Positions 55,911 through 64,000 of a stretch of 64,000 nt of DNA are shown one piece after another. The translations under genes were made by a program, and so were the position numbers. The notes under the pieces are model-generated. The model was not told where the DNA came from, ran no database searches, and was given only the letters and a program-made list of their open reading frames with translations. The stretch lies in the NCBI GenBank assembly GCA_035578155.1, contig JAPWDM010000005.1, positions 43,124,865 through 43,188,864 on the forward strand, written 5' to 3'. Numbering within the stretch: the stretch's first letter is position 1; each line of letters begins with the position of its first letter. The DNA is from Brachynemurus nebulosus (Eukaryota; Arthropoda; Insecta; Neuroptera; Myrmeleontidae).

Positions 55911-57105
55911 ATTAACAAATATCAAAAAAAAAAAAAACACAACACACTGTTAATAATAATTAACACTTATTGTCAGTAATAATATTTTTAAATGTATATG
56001 AAAATAATAATATTTTTACAAAAAACACACACAAATTAAACACTTTCTCACTTATATTACTTTTAAAATTAATATCAATAATGACAAACACGTCTCAAGA
56101 TATTATACATATACTGGTATGTATAACGTATTTTCGTTTCTATGTATATAAAATGTATAAAACCATGTTGAAAGCACCTAACGTAAAATGATGCTACGTT
56201 TGTTAGAATTAAAAATTAAATGTGAACGTAATTAATTTATTTATTTTGCGTTTTTTTATAATTATTAATTGATTTATTAGTAAAATAATTATTTTATATT
56301 ATTTATTAGTATATATATTTTTCATTTTTATCATTAAATTCATATCATATATATTAAATATTTTTTATTTTTATATAAAATATAGCTTCAACACATAATC
56401 AACAAGCAAATTACTGAAGAAAAATATAATTATTTTCATAAATATTCAAAAATTCTTAATAATTTTATTAAAATATGAAAATTGGATATAGAAAGATTTA
56501 TAAAATATAAATAACATTAATTAGAAAAATGAATACATATTTCATAATTGCATTTATAATTTATTGATATGCACAGAAAACAGAATAACTCTAATCTTGT
56601 ATTGGCCAAATACACATATGATATAATTTTTTTAGGAAATATTTTATGAATAGATTTTATAAGATTTTATATTAAAATTTTTTATTTGTAATGTAAAATA
56701 TTAATATTATATTAAATAATGCAAATATTTAATAATTAATATTATTAAAATTAAATTTTCCTTTGATAATTATAATAATTCTTATATATTTAAATATAAT
56801 TATGTCATATACATATATAAATAAAAATTTTAATCCATCATCAAATTTTCAATAGTAAATGAAAATTAATGAAAATTATAAAAAATTCATCAAATATTTT
56901 GTATATTTCATACATATATAAATGTATTTGAGATAGTTATCTTCTTAAAAAAATTTAAGTTAATACTGAAAATTTCTTATATAAACTCTTTTTGTAAGTA
57001 TGTATATGATATTGTCATAATAAATTAATAAACAAATTTAAATTTTATTTTCCCAATAACTCATTAAATAATTATAATATAAAATTAAAATAAATAATAT
57101 AAAAA
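55911..57105. other. AT-rich region upstream of H1, before the satellite (U3)
   Basis: Matches 34012-35206 almost base for base. No gene seen. Confidence 0.6.
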
Positions 57106-60100
57106 TTAGGTTGTGAGGTCAGTTGAGTGAGTTTTGACAATATACTTAGATTTTTGACATAAAAACTAGGTGGCGAGGATGGTTTTGGTTAGGTTAGTTT
57201 AGTTAGTTTTGACAATATATTTCGTTTTTTACATAAAAAATAGGTGGCGAGGACCGTTTTGGTTAGGTTAGTTTAGTTAGATTTGACAATATACTTAGAT
57301 TATTGGACTAAAATATAGGTGTTTTGGTTAGTTTAGTTAGTTTTGACAGTATATTTGAATATTTGATATAAAATCTAGGTGGTGTGGATGGTTTTTGTTA
57401 GGTTAGTTTAGTTAGTATTGACAATATACTTCGATTTTTGACACAAAAAATAGGTGGTTAGGTTAGCTGAGTTAGTTTTGACAATATACTTAGATATTTG
57501 ACATAAAAACTAGGTGGTGAGGATGGTTTTGGTTAGGTTAGTTTAGTTAGTTTTGACAATATACTTCGATTTTTGACACAAAAAAGAGGTGGTTTGGTTA
57601 GTTTAGTTAGTTTTGACAATATATTTCGTTTTTTGCGTAAAAAATAGGTGGTGAGGACCGTTTTGGTTAGGTTAATTTAGTTAATTTTGACAATATACTT
57701 CGATTTTTTACATAAAAAATTGGTGGTTTGGTTAGTTTAGTTAGTTTTGACAATATATTTGAATTTTTGATATAAAATCTAGGTGGTGAGGATGGTTTTG
57801 GTTAGGTTAGTTTAGTTAGTTTTGACAATATACTTCGATTTTTGACACAAAAAATAGGTGGTTAGGTTAGCTGAGTTAGTTTTGACAATATACTTAGATA
57901 TTTGACATAAAAACTAGGTGGTGAGGATGGTTTTGGTTAGGTTAGTTTAGTTAGTTTTGACAATATACTTCGATTTTTGACACAAAAAATAGGTGGTTAG
58001 GTTAGTTGAGTTAGTTTTGACAATATATTTAGATTTTTGACATAAAAACTAGGTGGTAAGGGTGGTTTTGGTTAGGTTAGTTTAGTTAGTTTTGACAATA
58101 TATTTCGTTTTTTACATAAAAAGTAGGTGGTGAGGACCGTTTTGGTTAGGTTAGTTTAGTTAATTTTGACAATATACTTCGATTTTTTTCATAAAAAATT
58201 GGTGGTTTGGTTAGTTTAGTTAGTTTTGACAGTATATTTGAATATTTGATACAAAATCTAGGTGGTGAGGATGGTTTTGGTTAGGTTAGTTTAGTTAGTT
58301 TTGACAATATACTTCGATTTTTGACACAAAAAATAGCTGGTTTGGTTAGTTTAGTTAGTTTTGACAATATATTTGAAATTTTGACATAAAAACTAGGTGG
58401 TGAGGGTGGTTTTGGTTAGGTTAGTTTAGTTAGTTTTGACAATATATTTCGTTTTTTGCGTAAAAAATAGGTGGTGAGGACCGTTTTGGTTAGGTTAATT
58501 TAGTTAATTTTGACAATATACTTCGATTTTTTACATAAAAAATTGGTGGTTTGGTTAGTTTAGTTAGTTTTGACAATATATTTGAATTTTTGATATAAAA
58601 TCGAGGTGGTGAGGATGGTTTTGGTTAGGTTAGTTTAGTTAGTTTTGACAAAATAATTAGATTTTTGACATAAAAACTAGGTGGTGAGGGTGGTTTTGGT
58701 TAGGTTAGTTTAGTTAGTTTTGACAATATATTTCGTTTTTTACATAAAAAATAGGTGGTGGGGACCGTTTTGGTTAGGTTAGTTTAGTTAATTTTGACAA
58801 TATACTTCGATTTTTTACATAAAAAATTGGTGGTTTGGTTAGTTTAGTTAGTTTTGACAATATATTTGAATTTTTGATATAAAATCTAGGTGGTGAGGAT
58901 GGTTTTGGTTAGGTTAGTTTAGTTAGTTTTGACAATATATTTGAATTTTTGATATAAAATCTAGGTGGTGAGGATGGTTTTGGTTAGGTAAGTTTCGTTA
59001 GTTTTGACAATGTACTTCGATTTTTGACACAAAAAATAGGTGGTTAGGTTAGTTAAGTTAGTTTTGACAATTTACTCAGATTTTTGACATAAAAACTAGG
59101 TGGTGAGGATGGTTTTGGTTAAGTTAGTTTAGTTAGTTTTGACAATATACTTCGATTTTTGACACAAAAAATAGGTGGTTTGGTTAGTTTTGACAATATA
59201 TTTGAAATTTTGACATAAAAACTAGGTGGTGAGGATAGTTTTGGTTAGGTTAGTTTAGTTAGTTTTGACAATATATTTCGTTTTTTGACACAAAAAATAG
59301 GTGGTTAGGTTAGTTGAGTTAGTTTTGACAATATACTTAGATTTTTGACATAAAAACTAGGTGGTGAGGATGGTTTTGGTTAGGTTAGTTTAGTTAGTTT
59401 TGACAATATATTTCGATTTTTGACAAAAAAAAATTGGTGGTTAGGTTAGTTGTGTTAGTTTTGACAATATACTTAGATTTTTGACATAAAAACTAGGTGG
59501 TGAGGATGGTTTTGGTTAGGTTAGTTTAGTTAGTTTTGACAATATACTTCGATTTTTGACACAAAAAATAGGTGGTTAGGTTAGTTGAGTTAGTTTTGAC
59601 AATATACTTACATTTTTGACATAAAAACTAGGTGGTGAGGATGGTTTTGGTTAAGTTAGTTTAGTTAGTTTTTACAATATACTTCGATTTTTGACACAAA
59701 AAATAGGTGGTTAGGTTAGTTGAGTTAGTTTTGACAATATACTTACATTTTTGACATAAAAACTAGGTGGTGAGGATGGTTTTGGTTAAGTTAGTTTAGT
59801 TAGTTTTTACAATATACTTCGATTTTTGACACAAAAAATAGGTGGTTAGGTTAGTTGAGTTAGTTTTGACAATATACTTACATTTTTGACATAAAAACTA
59901 GGTGGTGAGGATGGTTTTGGTTAAGTTAGTTTAGTTAGTTTTTACAATATACTTCGATTTTTGACACAAAAAATAGGTGGTTAGGTTAGTTGAGTTAGTT
60001 TTGAAAATATACTTAGTTTTTTGACATAAAAACTAGGTGGTGAGGATGGTTTTGGTTAGGTTAGTTTAGTTAGTTTTGACAATATACTTCGATTTTTGAC

Positions 60101-62487
60101 ACAAAAAATAGGTGGTTTGGTTAGTTTTGACAATATATTTGAAATTTTGACATAAAAACTTGGTGGTGAGGGTAGTTTTGGTTAGGTTAGTTTAGTTAGT
60201 TTTGACAATATATTTCGTTTTTTGACACAAAAAATAGGTGGTTAGGTTAGTTGAGTTAGTTTTGACAATATACTTAGATTTTTGACATAAAAACTAGGTG
60301 GTGAGGATGGTTTTGGTTAAGTTAGTTTAGTTAGTTTTTACAATATACTTCGATTTTTGACACAAAAAATAGGTGGTTAGGTTAGTTGAGTTAGTTTTGA
60401 CAATATACTTAGATTTTTGACATAAAAACTAGGTGGTGAGGATGGTTTTGGTTAGGTTAGTTTAGTTAGTTTTGACAATATACTTCGATTTTTGACACAA
60501 AAAATAGGTGGTTAGGTTAGTTGAGTTAGTTTTGACAATATACTTACATTTTTGACATAAAAACTAGGTGGTGAGGATGGTTTTGGTTAAGTTAGTTTAG
60601 TTAGTTTTTACAATATACTTCGATTTTTGACACAAAAAATAGGTGGTTAGGTTAGTTGAGTTAGTTTTGACAATATACTTACATTTTTGACATAAAAACT
60701 AGGTGGTGAGGATGGTTTTGGTTAAGTTAGTTTAGTTAGTTTTTACAATATACTTCGATTTTTGACACAAAAAATAGGTGGTTAGGTTAGTTGAGTTAGT
60801 TTTGACAATATACTTAGTTTTTTGACATAAAAACTAGGTGGTGAGGATGGTTTTGGTTAGGTTAGTTTAGTTAGTTTTGACAATATACTTCGATTTTTGA
60901 CACAAAAAATAGGTGGTTTGGTTAGTTTTGACAATATATTTGAAATTTTGACATAAAAACTAGGTGGTGAGGGTAGTTTTGGTTAGGTTAGTTTAGTTAG
61001 TTTTGACAATATATTTCGTTTTTTGACACAAAAAATAGGTGGTTAGGTTAGTTGAGTTAGTTTTGACAATATACTTAGATTTTTGACATAAAAACTAGGT
61101 GGTGAGGATGGTTTTGGTTCAGTTAGTTTAGTTAGTTTTTACAATATACTTCGATTTTTGACACAAAAAATAGGTGGTTAGGTTAGTTGAGTTAGTTTTG
61201 ACAATATACTTACATTTTTGACATAAAAACTAGGTGGTGAGGATGGTTTTGGTTAAGTTAGTTTAGTTAGTTTTTACAATATACTTCGATTTTTGACACA
61301 AAAAATAGGTGGTTAGGTTAGTTGAGTTAGTTTTGACAATATACTTAGTTTTTTGACATAAAAACTAGGTGGTGAGGATGGTTTTGGTTAGGTTAGTTTA
61401 GTTAGTTTTGACAATATACTTCGATTTTTGACACAAAAAATAGGTGGTTTGGTTAGTTTTGACAATATATTTGAAATTTTGACATAAAAACTAGGTGGTT
61501 AGGGTAGTTTTGGTTAGGTTAGTTTAGTTAGTTTTGACAATATATTTCGTTTTTTGACACAAAAAATAGGTGGTTAGGTTAGTTGAGTTAGTTTTGACAA
61601 TATACTTAGATTTTTGACATAAAAACTAGGTGGTGAGGATGGTTTTGGTTAGGTTAGTTTAGTTAGTTTTGACAATATACTTCGATTTTTGACACAAAAA
61701 ATAGGTGGTTAGGTTAGTTGTGTTAGTTTTGACAATATACTTAGATTTTTGACATAAAAACTAGGTGGTGAGGATGGTTTTGGTTAGGTTAGTTTAGTTA
61801 GTTTTGACAATATACTTCGATTTTTGACACAAAAAATAGGTGGTTAGGTTAGTTGAGTTAGTTTTGACAATATACTTAGATTTTTGACATAAAAACTAGG
61901 TGGTGAGGATGGTTTTGGTTAGGTTAGTTTAGTTAGTTTTGACAATATACTTCAATTTTTGACACAAAAAATAGGTGGTTAGGTTAGTTGTGTTAGTTTT
62001 GACAATATACTTAGATTTTTGACATAAAAACTAGGTGGTGAGGATGGTTTTGGTTAGGTTAGTTTAGTTAGTTTTGACAATATACTTAGATTTTTGACAT
62101 AAAAAATAGATGGTTAGGTTAATTAAGTTAGATTTGACAAAATACTTATATTTTTGATATAAAAAAAGGTGGCGAGGATGGTTTTGGTTAGGTTAGTTTA
62201 GTTAGTTTTGACAATATACTTCGATTTTTGACACAAAAAATAGGTGGTTTGGTTAGTTTAGTTCGTTTTGACAGTATACTTGAATTTTTGATATAAAAAC
62301 TTGGTGGTGAGGATGGTTTTGGTTAGGTTAGTTTAGTTATACTTAACTAAAGTTAGTAGTTAGGTTAGTTTAGTTAGGTTAGTTTAGTTTGTGTCAAATA
62401 TACTTCGATTTTTGACACAAAAAATAGATGGTTTGGTTAGTTTAGTAAGTTTTGACAGTATATTTGAATTTTTGATATAAAATCTAG
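57106..62487. repeat. TTAGG-like satellite array (U3, 5.4 kb)
   Basis: 5382 bp, the same length as the U2 block and with the same order of variant monomers. The few differences include gacacaaaaaata here against gacaaaaaaaata in U2 near 36083. U2 and U3 blocks therefore come from a very recent duplication or conversion. Confidence 0.96.
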
Positions 62488-63397
62488 TCTACTTGCACTT
62501 GACCACTTTGTAATAATCATTATCGTATATTACGCAATTTATGTCGAACTAATTTTTTAACTTAAATAAAATTTAAAAAAACAGAAAAAATATATTATTA
62601 ATAATTTTATGACTCTTATTTTAATATTAAATTAAAGTAAGAGATTTATTTCTTCTTTAATTTTATAATGTGAAAAATTATATAATGATAAAAATTTTAA
62701 GTGTTTCTCATATATAATTATGTAAAAACATACTAAGTAGTTAATAATTTATAGAAAATTATGCTATGCTGATTAAGAGTATAGGTATATAAATTTTAGG
62801 AACGAAAAATACTACTATTGATAGTTTTCGATGATTTGAATTTTTTAAATTTTTACTAAATAATTCAATTTTTTATTGCTTATTATCTAAAATTTACTAC
62901 TTGGTGGGTTATGTAAGACAAATTAGAAAAAAAAAAATCTAAAAATCAAAAAAAGAAGAAAAAAATTGATTAAATACTTTATTAGACGGCCACCCATCCA
63001 CGTCTTGGATGTTGATGATGTTGCTTGACATTTACATAAAGAAAAAATTATAGTGTAAAATAAACATTGCCATCACCGGGCCCACTACACTATACCTTAA
63101 TTGATAAATAAGAACAATATGGTCCACATTCATTTGGTTACACACTAAATAAAATTTAACCGTTTTTTAATATAGTAAAATAAAATAATTGGATAGTTTG
63201 GTTACACACTAAAATAATATAATACATTATAAATAATAGTAGGTATAGTAAATTACAAAAAAAAAAAAATTAAAACGACTTTTAGGAAGATTTTTATATT
63301 TATTAAAAAATTTTCTAATGCGAGAATAAAATAAAATATTTTATTTAGAAATTTAAAAAAAAAAAAATTAATATAAATTGTGTAATAAATATTAAAT
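62488..63397. other. Spacer with empty element A site (U3/U4)
   Basis: Same as 40589-41499: 5S-derived relic, uncut element A target, intact inverted repeat at 63049-63094, AT-rich remainder. Confidence 0.7.
62997..63039 (-). pseudogene. 5S-derived relic (U3/U4 spacer)
   Basis: Same sequence and spacing as the other relics. Confidence 0.6.
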
Positions 63398-63441
63398 ACT
63401 CTTATTTAAATTATTTTGTGGTTCTCATAATATTGAGAACC
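63398..63441 (-). terminator. H2B 3' stem-loop and downstream element (U4)
   Basis: Stem-loop 63420-63441, AATAAGAGT at 63398-63406. Confidence 0.85.
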
Positions 63442-63509
63442 GTTTTTAAAGATGTTAAAAACGTCGTAAAATAAAATCGGCGATTATGATGAGATTGAAT
63501 TTCGTTTAT

Positions 63510-63881
63510 TTATTTTGAACTTGTATATTTTGTAACAGCTTTAGTACCTTCACTAACGGCGTGTTTAGCTAATTCACCCGGTAATAATAAACGCACTGCA
63601 GTTTGAATTTCACGACTTGTAATTGTTGATCGTTTATTATAATGTGCGAGACGAGATGCTTCAGCGGCAATACGTTCAAAAATATCATTCACAAAACTAT
63701 TCATAATACTCATAGCTTTACTTGAAATACCAGTATCAGGATGCACTTGTTTTAACACTTTATAAATGTAAATGGCATAACTTTCCTTCCTTTTACGTTT
63801 CTTCTTTTTATCACTTTTTGAAATATTTTTTTGAGCTTTTCCAGCTTTTTTTGCAGCTTTTCCACTTGTTTTTGGTGGCAT
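63510..63881 (-). CDS. H2B: Histone H2B (U4)
   Basis: Fourth identical copy, complete; the window ends 119 bp upstream of its ATG, before its TATA box. The 5' region carries the atattcacc variant shared with U3. Confidence 0.98.
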   Translation of the reverse strand: MPPKTSGKAAKKAGKAQKNISKSDKKKKRKRKESYAIYIYKVLKQVHPDTGISSKAMSIMNSFVNDIFERIAAEASRLAHYNKRSTITSREIQTAVRLLLPGELAKHAVSEGTKAVTKYTSSK

Positions 63882-64000
63882 TTTATTTTATAAAAATCGA
63901 CACAATAATAAAAACAACAACACAATAAAAAAAGTTTTTCCACAAAGTAATACAATACAATGTCACCACACACAATATATTCACCAAAGGAGAAAAATAA

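Overview
The window is eukaryotic and almost certainly insect or another arthropod. It is a tandem array of the replication-dependent histone gene repeat, with intronless H2B, H2A, H4, H3 and H1 and one 5S rRNA gene per unit. It has been invaded by two jockey-like non-LTR retrotransposon families and one hAT-type miniature transposon. Support for an arthropod: H4 begins MTGRGKGG, H3 is of the H3.2 type (SAVM, Cys110), the histone order is the insect quintet order, the DNA is very AT-rich, and the satellite is rich in TTAGG-like motifs. I cannot name the species.

Layout. I number the units from the H2B stem-loop: U0 (1-6378, partial), U1 (6379-25183), U2 (25184-41521), U3 (41522-63419) and U4 (63420-64000, partial). 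Each unit reads H2B(-) / H2A(+) / 5S(+) / H4(-) / H3(+) / H1(-) / AT-rich spacer / satellite (3.3 or 5.4 kb) / AT-rich spacer carrying a 5S-derived relic. After subtracting the insertions and the satellite length difference, U1 and U3 both reduce to about 12.1 kb and U2 to about 11.6 kb. The missing 0.5 kb in U2 is a deletion that fuses H4 and H3 head to head.

Mobile DNA. Element A (AT-rich, ORF1 gag-like plus ORF2 endonuclease/reverse transcriptase) sits at the same place in the U0/U1 and U1/U2 spacers, and its empty site is seen in the U2/U3 and U3/U4 spacers. Element B (GC-rich, same architecture) is present five times: a 5'-truncated copy in U1, a full copy in U2, and in U3 a 343-bp 3' fragment plus two full copies in tandem. 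Every B copy lies 15-30 bp downstream of a histone TATA box and in the same orientation as the gene that TATA box serves (H4 three times, H2A once, H2B once). The three insertions at H4 use the same nucleotides. A 777-bp hAT-like MITE with an 8-bp target duplication lies upstream of H1 in U1 only.

How it works together. H2A/H2B and H3/H4 are divergent pairs sharing a promoter region. All five histone genes end in an unusually long stem-loop (7-8 bp stem), followed 13-14 nt later by AATAAGAGT, the probable U7 snRNA-binding element. 5S is an internal-promoter Pol III gene placed between the converging 3' ends of H2A and H4. Histone proteins are identical between units, as expected under concerted evolution. 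No unit in this window has an uninterrupted H3-H4 promoter: U1 and U3 carry element B in it and U2 has lost it.

Most interesting observation: element B behaves as if it targets histone core promoters at or near the transcription start, in sense, so that it would be transcribed from the histone TATA box. This rests on junctions, target duplications and spacing read from the sequence. Specificity genome-wide is not tested here.
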